36,512 bases of DNA from Palsa-461 sp040414865 (GTDB taxonomy: Bacteria > Actinomycetota > Acidimicrobiia > Acidimicrobiales > RAAP-2). Positions 9,302-16,288 of the stretch are shown here, piece after piece. The stretch spans positions 1-36,512 of the forward strand of contig JBEDUR010000180.1 of NCBI GenBank assembly GCA_040414865.1, read 5' to 3'. The first letter of the stretch is position 1; each line of letters begins with the position of its first letter. The notes beneath the pieces are model-generated. The model ran no database searches and had not been told where the DNA came from. It saw only the letters and a list, made by a program, of their open reading frames with translations. A program made the translations under genes and the position numbers.

Positions 9302-10141
9302 ATGAGCCCACAGAGCGCACTGGCGACTGACAGCCTCGGCTTGCTGCTGCGCGACCTCGAGCAGCACCCCATGCCCGACTACGAGCGGCAGATGGAGCTG
9401 GCTCGTCGGGTCGCGGCCGGCGACGAGGACGCCAAGCGGGAGATGGTCGCGGCCAACCTCCGCCTCGTGGTGCACTGGGCCCGCCGGTACAAGGACCGCG
9501 GTGTCGACATGGCCGACTTGGTCCAGGAAGGGACCTTCGGGCTGATCCGGGCGGTCGAGAAGTTCGACTGGGAGCGGGGCTTCCGCTTCTCCACCTATGC
9601 CACGTGGTGGATCCGCCAGGCGCTGCAGCGGGCGGTCCAGCAGCACGGCCGCATCATCCGGCTCCCTCTCGAGGTCGGCGAGCGGCTGCAGCGGCTCGAG
9701 GGTGTGACCGCCGAGCTGACCAGCCAGCTCGGGAGGTCGCCGACCGAGGACGAGCTGAACGAGGCCACCGGCCTGAGCGTGGCCGAGCGCGAGCTGCTCC
9801 AGGACGCGGCCCGGGTGTCGGCCAGCCTGGACCAGCCGGCGGCGATCGACTCGTCCACCTCGCTCGGCGATCTGGTGGCGCCCGACACCACCGACTGGAC
9901 CGGTGAGATCGAAGACCAGTTGGTGTCGGATCGCATTCGTGAGGCGATCGACCGGCTGCCCGAGCTCCAGCGCGACGTATTGCGCATGCGCTTCGGCTTC
10001 GACGGCAGCTCGCCCGCCTCGTTGCAGGTGACCGCCGAACGGCTGGGGGTCGGGGTGCGTCGGGTCCGCCGGGCCGAGGAGGAGGGCCTGGCCGCCCTCC
10101 GCCACGACCGGGACGTGGCCGGCGCCCACCAAGCCGCCTAA
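9302..10141 (+). CDS. Sigma-70 family RNA polymerase sigma factor (group 2-like)
   Basis: A 279-residue sigma factor without the acidic N-terminal region 1.1. Region 1.2/2 is intact (AANLRLVVHWARRYKDRGVD, DLVQEGTFGLIRAVEKFDW), including the -10 recognition helix RFSTYATWWIRQALQRA (95-111). Region 3 follows with IIRLPLEVGERL and LGRSPTEDELNEATGLS. Region 4 begins well (LPELQRDVLRMRFGFDG), but its helix-turn-helix (about 240-268, LQVTAERLGVGVRRVRRAEE) departs from the usual TLEEIGxxxGVTRERIRQIE. This suggests altered -35 recognition, typical of an alternative primary-like sigma. GGAG lies 10 nt before the ATG. No anti-sigma gene is adjacent. It converges on rluD with a 12-bp spacer. Confidence 0.95.
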   Translation: MSPQSALATDSLGLLLRDLEQHPMPDYERQMELARRVAAGDEDAKREMVAANLRLVVHWARRYKDRGVDMADLVQEGTFGLIRAVEKFDWERGFRFSTYATWWIRQALQRAVQQHGRIIRLPLEVGERLQRLEGVTAELTSQLGRSPTEDELNEATGLSVAERELLQDAARVSASLDQPAAIDSSTSLGDLVAPDTTDWTGEIEDQLVSDRIREAIDRLPELQRDVLRMRFGFDGSSPASLQVTAERLGVGVRRVRRAEEEGLAALRHDRDVAGAHQAA

Positions 10142-10153
10142 GCCGTCTCCGCT

Positions 10154-11119
10154 TCAACCGAGGGCCGGCACCTCCCCGATCAGCGCGGCCAGGTCGTCGG
10201 GGATCGGGGCTCGCACGCTGACCCGCCGCCCGTCGGCCGGGTGGTCGAAGCCAAGTTCATAGGCGTGCAGGAAGAAGCGCCCCGCGGGCAGGCCGCCGCT
10301 CGCACCCCGCCCCCCGCCGTAGGCGCGGTCGCCCACCACCGGATGGCCGATGGCGGCCATGTGGACCCGGACCTGGTGCGTGCGGCCGGTCTCCAGGGCC
10401 ACCGTCAGCAACGTGGATGGCAGCGGATCCTCGAACCGGGCCACCACCTCGTAGCCGGTGCGAGCGTCGCGCCCGCCCGCCGCCACTCGCATGCGGGTGG
10501 GCCGCCGACTCGACCTCGACATCGGCGCGTCGATCAGGCCTCGGTGGTGCTCGAGGCGCCCGTGCACGAGCGCGGCGTACCGGCGCGTCGCCTCGTGACG
10601 GCGAAGCTGTTCGGACAGGGAAGCGAAGGCCCGGGGGCTCCGGGCGACGACGAGCAGCCCCGAGGTGCCCCGGTCGAGCCGGTGCACGATCCCGGGGCGG
10701 TCGGGGTCGCCCAGCGCTCCGAGCCGTCCCACCTCGGGGAACCGGGCCAGGATCCCCGCGACCAGGGTGCCTTCCCGCCGGGCCGCCCCGGGGTGCACGA
10801 CCAGGTCCCATGGCTTGTCCACCACAATCACGTCCTCGTCGGCGAGCACGACGTCGAAGGCGACAGCCGGCTCGGGCTGGACGCCCACGGCCACCTCGGG
10901 CGCGGGTGGAACGACGAGGAGGCTGCCGGTCCGGAGCGGGGCGCTCCGGCGCCGCTCAGCCGACCCGTCGACCAGGACCCGTCCCTCGGCCACTAGCGCC
11001 GTCACCTCCGAACGCGATCGCCCGGTGAGCAACGCCACCGCGCGATCCAGCCGGACCCCGTCGAGGCCGGCGGGCACCGATATCGAGAGCCCGCGTCCGC
11101 TGTCGTCCCCGGTGGTCAC
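10154..11119 (-). CDS. rluD: RluA/RluD-family pseudouridine synthase
   Basis: A 321-residue RNA pseudouridine synthase. An N-terminal S4 RNA-binding domain (about 12-70, VRLDRAVALLTGRSRSEVTA) is followed by the catalytic domain. It carries DKPWDLVVHPGA, the active-site motif GIVHRLDRGTSGLLVVAR with catalytic Asp149, and the later ETGRTHQVRVHMAAIGHPVV. Members isomerise uridines in 23S rRNA; the exact site is assumed from the name only. The start is the GTG of a GTGA overlap with the lspA stop (11116-11119), so translation is coupled. The lspA-rluD pairing is common in bacteria. The long open frame upstream of the GTG is antisense/out-of-frame shadow of lspA. Confidence 0.95.
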   Translation of the reverse strand: MTTGDDSGRGLSISVPAGLDGVRLDRAVALLTGRSRSEVTALVAEGRVLVDGSAERRRSAPLRTGSLLVVPPAPEVAVGVQPEPAVAFDVVLADEDVIVVDKPWDLVVHPGAARREGTLVAGILARFPEVGRLGALGDPDRPGIVHRLDRGTSGLLVVARSPRAFASLSEQLRRHEATRRYAALVHGRLEHHRGLIDAPMSRSSRRPTRMRVAAGGRDARTGYEVVARFEDPLPSTLLTVALETGRTHQVRVHMAAIGHPVVGDRAYGGGRGASGGLPAGRFFLHAYELGFDHPADGRRVSVRAPIPDDLAALIGEVPALG

Positions 11120-11595
11120 GCCGACCGGCCTCGGGCCGCCCACAACCCGGACACCACCACGAGCACGGCACCCACGGTGATCGCCGCGTCGGCGACGTTG
11201 AAAGTGGGCCAATGGCTGAGCGTGATGAAGTCCACCACCGCGCCGCCGTGCCCCCGGAAGGCCCGGTCGGACAGGTTCCCGAGCGCTCCGCCCAAGATGA
11301 GCCCCAGGCCGACCGACAGCCACATCGACCGGCTGCGCCAGGCGACCACCAGCACCAGGCCCACGACCAGTGCCGCCACCGGGCCGAGCACCGCCGGGTC
11401 CCCGCTGAACAGACTGAACGCGGCGCCGGAGTTGAAGGTGAGCCCGAGGCCCAGCGGTCCGAGCAGGTGCACCGTCGTGTGAAGGTGGGCCAGCGCCAGG
11501 GACTTGGTGACTTGGTCCAGCGCGACCACCAGCGCGGCGACCACCAGCGTCGCCACCATCGGTTTCGGGCCGCTCCGGCGCTCCGCTGCCGGCAC
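11116..11595 (-). CDS. lspA: Lipoprotein signal peptidase II
   Basis: An integral-membrane aspartyl protease that cleaves signal peptides of prolipoproteins after lipidation. With the GTG at 11595 it is 159 residues. It has four hydrophobic helices and the family motifs ALDQVTK (about 25-31), FNSGAAFSLF, GGALGNLSDR (catalytic Asp110), VVDFI and FNVADAAITVG (catalytic Asp136). I prefer the GTG start because AAGG lies 7 nt upstream and it supplies a basic N-terminus (ERRSGPKP). The ATG at 11559 (147 aa) is the alternative. The gene begins 20 bp after the dksA stop and overlaps rluD by 4 bp. The Shine-Dalgarno sequence falls inside a palindrome-like element. Confidence 0.93.
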   Translation of the reverse strand: MPAAERRSGPKPMVATLVVAALVVALDQVTKSLALAHLHTTVHLLGPLGLGLTFNSGAAFSLFSGDPAVLGPVAALVVGLVLVVAWRSRSMWLSVGLGLILGGALGNLSDRAFRGHGGAVVDFITLSHWPTFNVADAAITVGAVLVVVSGLWAARGRSA

Positions 11596-11601
11596 CGCTC
11601 G

Positions 11602-11622
11602 GCCCTTCGACCGGCTCAGCGC
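11602..11622. repeat. REP-like 21-bp imperfect palindrome
   Basis: The minus strand reads CTGAGCCGGTCGAAGGG within this interval. From memory it differs at only two positions from a 21-bp interspersed palindrome (core CTGAGCCTGTCGAAGGG) seen in many bacterial genomes. It overlaps the dksA stop codon and the lspA Shine-Dalgarno sequence. It is a single copy in this window. Confidence 0.3.
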
Positions 11623-12260
11623 CGCGACAGGCCCCCGCTCTTGCAGGCCACGCACAGCCGGGCATAGGGCAGCGCGCGGAGCCGCGCCTTCAGGATCGGC
11701 TGAAGGCAGCGCTCGCACGTGCCGTAGGTCTTCTTGTCGATCCGGTCCAGCGCGTCCTCGATCTCCTCCACCGCCGCCGTCGCCTGGGCGCTCAACGCCA
11801 GGTCCCGCTCCCGGTCGACGGTCACGGTCCCGCCCTCACCCGACTCCTCGTCGAACTGGACGTCGCCGGGCTCGCGCTCTTGGGCTAGAGAGTCGGCCTC
11901 GGCCCGCAGAGCATCGGCTTGCTCTTGGTAGACGGCTCGCTCAGAGAGCAGGACCGCCCGCTGCTCCTCGAGGAACTTGACGTCGGTCGCGTACGGGCCG
12001 ACGGGGGTCCGGGCCCGTACCGACCGCCGCTCGGCCGCCGGCTTCTTGGCCGGGGCTTTGGCCGCTGGCGCCGCCTTCTTGAGCGGAGCCGCTTTGGGGG
12101 TCACCTTGGGGGCTGGAGCCTTGGCCGACGTCTTCTTCGGCGGCGTCTTCTTCGCCGCCGCCTTGGTCGCTGCGATCGCCTTCTTGGGCTGGGCCTTCTT
12201 GGCCGGAGTCTTGGCCGCGACGCCCGAGCCTGCACTCGGAGCCCTGCTCGGTGGGGTCAT
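11616..12260 (-). CDS. TraR/DksA-family zinc-finger protein with lysine-rich N-terminal tail
   Basis: 214 residues in two parts. Residues 1-80 are Lys/Ala/Pro-rich with repeated AKKxP and PKK units, like the tails of histone H1 and some actinobacterial nucleoid proteins. Residues 94-214 are a DksA-like coiled coil followed by a C4 zinc finger, C182-x2-C185-x17-C203-x2-C206. DksA proteins bind the RNA polymerase secondary channel and tune initiation; the basic tail could bind DNA or RNA (inference). A strong GGAGGAG sits 5 nt before the ATG. It is the first gene of a dksA-lspA-rluD operon with a recognisable promoter. Similar tailed versions are known from Streptomyces, so this is not a cloning or frame artefact. 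Confidence 0.93.
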   Translation of the reverse strand: MTPPSRAPSAGSGVAAKTPAKKAQPKKAIAATKAAAKKTPPKKTSAKAPAPKVTPKAAPLKKAAPAAKAPAKKPAAERRSVRARTPVGPYATDVKFLEEQRAVLLSERAVYQEQADALRAEADSLAQEREPGDVQFDEESGEGGTVTVDRERDLALSAQATAAVEEIEDALDRIDKKTYGTCERCLQPILKARLRALPYARLCVACKSGGLSRR

Positions 12261-12326
12261 TTGCTCCTCCTCTGCGGCCCGAAGCCGGGGTCTTGGCGGC
12301 CCCGGGGAGACGGCCGGGGGGCGGTG

Positions 12327-12355
12327 ACCATACTGGAACGCCCCAGAGCCTTCAA
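12327..12355 (-). promoter_or_regulatory. Promoter of dksA-lspA-rluD
   Basis: Minus strand: TTGAAG (12350-12355), 17-bp spacer, TATGGT (12327-12332). The predicted transcription start is near 12320, giving a leader of about 60 nt before the dksA ATG. Both hexamers are close to the housekeeping consensus and the spacing is ideal. Confidence 0.6.
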
Positions 12356-12376
12356 AACTTCCCGGTTACGCACCCT

Positions 12377-12399
12377 GCCCGGTGCCGGGGAGCACGGGC
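12377..12399 (-). terminator. Hairpin after divIVA
   Basis: An inverted repeat, GCCCG-TGC with GCA-C-CGGGC (8 pairs with one bulge), 10 nt past the divIVA stop. There is no U run, so it may be a weak terminator or only a 3' stabilising hairpin ahead of the dksA promoter. Confidence 0.3.
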
Positions 12400-12408
12400 G
12401 GCGAGGGG

Positions 12409-13209
12409 TCAGCTCCGGGGCTCGGAGGTGACGGTGGTGGGCTCCTCGGCGTTCGCATCGGGAGACTGGGCTTCGTCCTGCTTGTCCTCGGCGTGCTCGT
12501 CGGCCTCGACCGGCTCGGCCGGCTCTTCGGGCTGGGAAGGCTTGCTCGACCCGGGGCGGCCGGTCGCCTGACGGCCGCCGTCCTCGGCCGCCCGGGGCCG
12601 CACGTCCATCAAGGACTCAGCGGGCTGCACATTCTCCTCGATCCATTTGAGGACTTCCGAGAGCATCGTCCGAAGTCGGGTGCGTTCGGCATCGAGGTGG
12701 CGGGCCATGCTCTCCACGTCGATGATCAGCTGCGCCCGCATCGCTTCGAGGCGGTTGACTTCCTCGCGCAGCTGTTGCTCGCCCTCGGTCATGAGCCGGT
12801 GGGCTTCTTCCTCGGCCCGGGTGACGAGGCTCTGGGCCCTCTCCTCGGCCGAGGTCACCAGCTGGGTCGCCTCGGCCTCACTCTCCCGTTTGGCCTGTTC
12901 CACGAACCGTTGCGCCATGATCAGCGTCTGCTGGAGCGCCTCGTCGGCGACCGGGGACGGGACGGGTGCGTCCGTCTCGGTCGGTGCCTCTAGCCGTGCG
13001 ACGCTCTCCGGTTGCACGCCGTTCTCGGTTGCGTGGTCGAGCCGCTCGGTCATCTCGCGTACTTGCTCGGTGAGCCGCTCGGCCTCGACTGCCACCTTCT
13101 CCAGGTACTCGTCGACCTCGTCGACGTTGTAACCCTTCAGGCCAAGGCGGAACTCGACCGTCCGCAGCGTCTCGAGAATCGGCTGCTGTGGGGTTTGGCC
13201 GGTGTCCAT
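12409..13209 (-). CDS. DivIVA/Wag31-type polar growth protein
   Basis: A 266-residue coiled-coil protein. The N-terminal DivIVA signature (LRTVEFRLGLKGYNVDEVDEY, about 15-35) forms the membrane-binding crossed-loop dimer. Long coiled coils follow, rich in Glu/Gln/Arg with almost no prolines (about 35-60 and 95-195). The C-terminal tail is acidic and Pro/Glu-rich (about 200-266) and probably disordered. In actinobacteria this protein marks curved membrane at the poles and directs wall growth. It is the last gene of the ftsZ-yggS-sepF-yggT-divIVA string, 45 bp after yggT. A TAGAGT box 9 nt before the ATG (13219-13224) could provide an extra promoter. Confidence 0.93.
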   Translation of the reverse strand: MDTGQTPQQPILETLRTVEFRLGLKGYNVDEVDEYLEKVAVEAERLTEQVREMTERLDHATENGVQPESVARLEAPTETDAPVPSPVADEALQQTLIMAQRFVEQAKRESEAEATQLVTSAEERAQSLVTRAEEEAHRLMTEGEQQLREEVNRLEAMRAQLIIDVESMARHLDAERTRLRTMLSEVLKWIEENVQPAESLMDVRPRAAEDGGRQATGRPGSSKPSQPEEPAEPVEADEHAEDKQDEAQSPDANAEEPTTVTSEPRS

Positions 13210-13254
13210 AGTCGGGCCACTCTAGGCCAGAGCCCCAGCGCGGCGCGTCCTTCG

Positions 13255-13518
13255 TTAGGCCCGGATGAGCGGGATCACGATGATCTGGGCTACCAAGATC
13301 ACTGCGATGAACGACAGGTCAATGGCCATGCCTCCGGCGCGCACCGGGGGGAGGATTCGGCGGATGGGCCGCAGCACCGGCTCGGTCACGTTCCCGAGCA
13401 CGCGCTGGATGCTCGCAAGCGGAGAGCCGGGGTGGACCGGGAACCAGCTCAAGAGAGCTCGGACGATCAGGACGACGACGAACGCCTCGACGAGGCCGAC
13501 GAGGATCGACTGGATCAT
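13255..13518 (-). CDS. yggT: YggT-family membrane protein
   Basis: A small 87-residue protein with two hydrophobic segments (about 5-25 and 65-85). They flank a conserved cytoplasmic or amphipathic part containing RALLSWFPVHPGSP and LGNVTEPVLRPIRRILPP, the YggT signature. Family members sit beside sepF and divIVA in actinobacteria and are linked to membrane and division functions, but no biochemical activity is established. The ATG at 13518 is 3 bp after the sepF stop. Confidence 0.93.
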   Translation of the reverse strand: MIQSILVGLVEAFVVVLIVRALLSWFPVHPGSPLASIQRVLGNVTEPVLRPIRRILPPVRAGGMAIDLSFIAVILVAQIIVIPLIRA

Positions 13519-13521
13519 GGC

Positions 13522-14061
13522 TCAGAAACGCCTGAAGTTGCGCTCCTGAAGGCGCTGGCGCTCCTCGTCGGACACCTTGACGTTGTTCGGAGCGAGCAAG
13601 AATACCTGGTCGGCCACTTTCTCCATGTCGCCGCCGAGAGCGTAGGAGACGCCGGCGCAGAAGTCGATCATTCGGCGTTGCAGGTCGCGCTCGGCCACCT
13701 GGAGGTTCACGATTACGGGCCGACTCGACTTCAGGTAATCGGCGATCTCTTTGGCGTCGGGGAACCGGGTCGGGGCGACGATCTTGGGTGTGGTTTCCGG
13801 AGTCGTCGGCCGCTGCTGCTGTGGGGGGACTGGCTGGGGTCGGACTGTCGGGGTCACATGCGCGCCGCTCTCTCGCGGGAGAGGACGGATCCGGCCCGAT
13901 TGCGCCGCCGGGCGGCTGTCGGGTTCGTTGTCGTTGCGGGTCTCCGCTGAGGCATCCGGAGTTAAGGCCGTCGAGCCTCGCTCCTCGTAGTCGTCGGCGT
14001 AGTCGTACTCATCGTCGACCAGCCCCAGGTAGACCATCGTCTTCTTCAGCAAAGAGGGCAA
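13522..14061 (-). CDS. sepF: Cell division protein SepF
   Basis: A 179-residue Z-ring anchor. The N-terminal amphipathic helix (PSLLKKTMVYLGLVDDEYDY) binds membrane. A disordered Pro/Gln-rich linker follows (about 25-90), then the globular SepF fold from RPVIVNLQVAERDLQRRMID to the C-terminus, including FCAGVSYALGGDMEKVADQVF. In bacteria without FtsA, SepF ties FtsZ to the membrane; no ftsA is present here. The start is TTG, with GGAG about 10 nt upstream; the frame gives the expected N-terminus. It is separated from yggS by 72 bp and nearly touches yggT. Confidence 0.95.
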   Translation of the reverse strand: MPSLLKKTMVYLGLVDDEYDYADDYEERGSTALTPDASAETRNDNEPDSRPAAQSGRIRPLPRESGAHVTPTVRPQPVPPQQQRPTTPETTPKIVAPTRFPDAKEIADYLKSSRPVIVNLQVAERDLQRRMIDFCAGVSYALGGDMEKVADQVFLLAPNNVKVSDEERQRLQERNFRRF

Positions 14062-14133
14062 GGCTTCACGTCTCCTTCACGACAGCGTATCGCTCCGCGC
14101 TCTGCTTTGGCCGGAACCTACTGCAGCCTCCCG

Positions 14134-14805
14134 TCAGTCGCCGGGTCGGTCCCCGAAGAGGGCCCGCCCCACCCGCACCATCGTCGAACCCTCGGCCACT
14201 GCCAGCTCCAGGTCGTCGGTCATGCCCATCGAACGAACGGGGAGCCCCAGGTCGTCGGCAAGGCATCGCACCGTCCGGAACGCGGCCCGAGCCTCCTCGG
14301 GCGGGCGGGGGGCCACCGCCATCAGCCCCCGGACAGCCAGGCCGAGACCAGTGAGCGTGCGAACCAGACCCGGAACCCCCTCCGGCACACAGCCAGGCCG
14401 GGACACCTGGGCCGAGAAGGCCACCTGGACCAGGATCTCGGCGCCGGGCCGCGCTCGGGCGATCCGCTCCCCCTCGAGGGGGCGGGAGATCGACTGCCAG
14501 CAGTCGACGACTGGCGCCAGCCGGGCCACCTTGTTGGTCTGGACGGCGCCGAGGTAGTGCCAGCGCTGGTCGGTCGGCCCTTTGTCGACGAGTTCGTTCC
14601 GCTTGGCCAGCAGCTCAGCGGCGTAGTTCTCCCCCACCTCGGCCAGTCCAACCGCCCATGCGGCCGCCACCGCCTCGGGGCCGAAGCCTTTGGTCACCGC
14701 GAGCACTCGGACGGCGCCCGGATCGCCCCCTGTCCGCTCGATTCGCTCGGCGATCCCGGCCAGCCGTCGGGCCAGCGTGGCGTGGCCGACGCCGGACACG
14801 CTCAT
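14134..14805 (-). CDS. yggS: YggS-family PLP-binding homeostasis protein
   Basis: A 223-residue single-domain PLP protein (alanine-racemase-like barrel). The PLP lysine lies in VLAVTKGFG. Other signatures are VGENYAAELLAKRNEL, RWHYLGAVQTNKVARL and the C-terminal phosphate-binding block MGMTDDLELAVAEGSTMVRVGRALFG. YggS proteins buffer PLP and affect amino-acid metabolism without a defined enzymatic reaction. The ATG at 14805 was chosen to give the usual N-terminus; a TTG at 14835 and GTG at 14832 are in frame and cannot be excluded. It follows ftsZ directly after 51 bp, with no pgeF between them. Confidence 0.94.
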   Translation of the reverse strand: MSVSGVGHATLARRLAGIAERIERTGGDPGAVRVLAVTKGFGPEAVAAAWAVGLAEVGENYAAELLAKRNELVDKGPTDQRWHYLGAVQTNKVARLAPVVDCWQSISRPLEGERIARARPGAEILVQVAFSAQVSRPGCVPEGVPGLVRTLTGLGLAVRGLMAVAPRPPEEARAAFRTVRCLADDLGLPVRSMGMTDDLELAVAEGSTMVRVGRALFGDRPGD

Positions 14806-14856
14806 CGCCTCGAGCGTAGGTCCGGGAGACACCAACGGCTGCGTCGGGGATGCCCC

Positions 14857-15960
14857 CTAGCGCAAGAAGGAGGGGACGTCGAAGTCGTCGTCGTCGAGAT
14901 CGAGATCGTCGTTGCTGTCGGCGAAGATGTCGACGGGAGTGGGCTTCGTGCGGGCGCCGAGCATGCTCGGGGCGACGTCCGCCGTCTTGCCCGCCCGTCC
15001 GACACCCTCCCAGCGCTCGAAGCCGGCGGCGATGACGGTCACCTGGACCTCGTCGTCCATGTTCTCGTCGATGACCGCTCCGAAGATGATGTTGGCGTCG
15101 GGGTGGGCAACCGAGTGAATGATCTCGGCCGCCTCGTTCACCTCGAACAGACCCAGGTCGTTGCCGCCCACGATGTTGAGCAGGATGCCGCGGGCCCCCT
15201 CGATGGACGCCTCGAGCAGCGGGCTGGTGATCGCCGCCCGGGCCGCGGTCACCGCTCGCCCGTCCCCGCCAGCGCTGCCGATCCCCATGATGGCGGTGCC
15301 GGCGTTGGACATGATCATCTTCACATCGGCGAAATCGGTGTTGATCAGTCCGGGGACCGTGATGAGGTCGGTGATCCCTCGGACCCCCTGAAGCAAGACC
15401 TCGTCGGCCATCTTGAATGCGTTGACCATCGAGGTCTTCTCATTGGACACCGTGAGGAGACGATCATTCGGGATGACGATGAGGGTGTCGACCTTCTCCT
15501 TCAGGAGTTGGATCCCTTTCTCCGCCTGCATGGCCCGGGTCCGACCCTCGAAGGTGAACGGCCGGGTAACCACGCCGATCGTGACCGCACCAAGCGATTT
15601 GGCCACCTCGGCCACGAGCGGAGCTCCGCCGGTCCCGGTGCCGCCACCCTCGCCAGCGGTGATGAAGACCATGTCGGCGCCGTTCAGCGCCTCCTCGATC
15701 TCCCCCCGGTGCTCTTCGGCGGCCTGACGCCCAATCTCGGGATCGCTCCCCGCCCCGAGCCCGCGGGTCAACGAGCGCCCGATGTCGAGCTTCAGGTCGG
15801 CGTCGCTCATGAGCAGCGCCTGGGAGTCGGTGTTGGTTGCGATGAACTCGACGTTTCGAAGCCCGGCGTCGATCATCCGGTTGACGGCGTTGACCCCGCC
15901 GCCACCAATGCCCAGCACCTTGATCACGGCAAGGTAACTGCTCTGCGGGGGAACCGTCAT
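14857..15960 (-). CDS. ftsZ: Cell division GTPase FtsZ
   Basis: The tubulin homologue that forms the Z-ring, 367 residues from the ATG at 15960. It begins YLAVIKVLGIGGGGVNAVNR and has the GTP-binding tubulin signature GGGTGTGGAP (105-114), the T7 synergy loop NTDFADV (about 207-213) and a short variable linker. It ends in an acidic C-terminal peptide, DDDFDVPSFLR, which contacts partners such as SepF. The ATG lacks a good Shine-Dalgarno sequence. A GTG at 16026 would add 22 residues (MHAHGTHAHRRK...) that look unlike FtsZ, so I keep the ATG. A promoter lies about 165-193 bp upstream, within the 328-bp gap after ftsQ. Confidence 0.96.
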   Translation of the reverse strand: MTVPPQSSYLAVIKVLGIGGGGVNAVNRMIDAGLRNVEFIATNTDSQALLMSDADLKLDIGRSLTRGLGAGSDPEIGRQAAEEHRGEIEEALNGADMVFITAGEGGGTGTGGAPLVAEVAKSLGAVTIGVVTRPFTFEGRTRAMQAEKGIQLLKEKVDTLIVIPNDRLLTVSNEKTSMVNAFKMADEVLLQGVRGITDLITVPGLINTDFADVKMIMSNAGTAIMGIGSAGGDGRAVTAARAAITSPLLEASIEGARGILLNIVGGNDLGLFEVNEAAEIIHSVAHPDANIIFGAVIDENMDDEVQVTVIAAGFERWEGVGRAGKTADVAPSMLGARTKPTPVDIFADSNDDLDLDDDDFDVPSFLR

Positions 15961-15999
15961 GAGCTTGCGTCGGGCTGCAACGGTCGTGACCTTCCTTCT

Positions 16000-16024
16000 A
16001 TGCGCGTGCGTTCCATGCGCGTGC
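16000..16024. repeat. Direct repeat ATGCGCGTGC in the ftsZ leader
   Basis: ATGCGCGTGC occurs at 16000-16009 and again at 16015-16024, a 15-bp period, 40-64 bp before the ftsZ ATG. On the minus (transcribed) strand it reads GCACGCGCAT twice. It could be a regulator site or chance. Confidence 0.5.
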
Positions 16025-16124
16025 ACCCCCTCGTCGACAGGCCGGGATACTTCACCCCCTCGCCGATTCGACGCACTCTCAACCTGAGATCGAAGGTGGA
16101 AATAGACCCGAGATGCTTAATGCG

Positions 16125-16153
16125 AGGTTAGGACGATCCTCGCGGAGGGTCAA
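16125..16153 (-). promoter_or_regulatory. Putative ftsZ promoter
   Basis: Minus strand: TTGACC (16148-16153), 17-bp spacer, TAACCT (16125-16130). The predicted start is near 16118, leaving a leader of about 160 nt. The -35 is identical to that of the mraZ promoter in this window. Confidence 0.6.
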
Positions 16154-16288
16154 CGGTCCTCGGCCGATTCTCCGGAACAGGGGACGGGAACCTGGTCGGA
16201 TGGAACTCGACTCTTCTGGGTCGACCGGGCGAGCACGGCTCTCTCGTTCACGTTTGGTTCGGGCCGCGGCCTCGCCAAGACGTTGCAC

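Larger units (their letters stand above)
15961..16288. other. 328-bp ftsQ-ftsZ gap (ftsZ leader region)
   Basis: The only substantial gap inside the dcw cluster. It holds the predicted ftsZ promoter (16125-16153), a leader of about 160 nt, the direct repeat at 16000-16024 and a GGCCGCGGCC palindrome at 16262-16271. No small gene is convincing. Confidence 0.55.

Noticed and set aside
14107..16131. 674-codon open frame on the plus strand opposite yggS and ftsZ
   Set aside because: Antisense shadow of two strong genes; composition is not protein-like.
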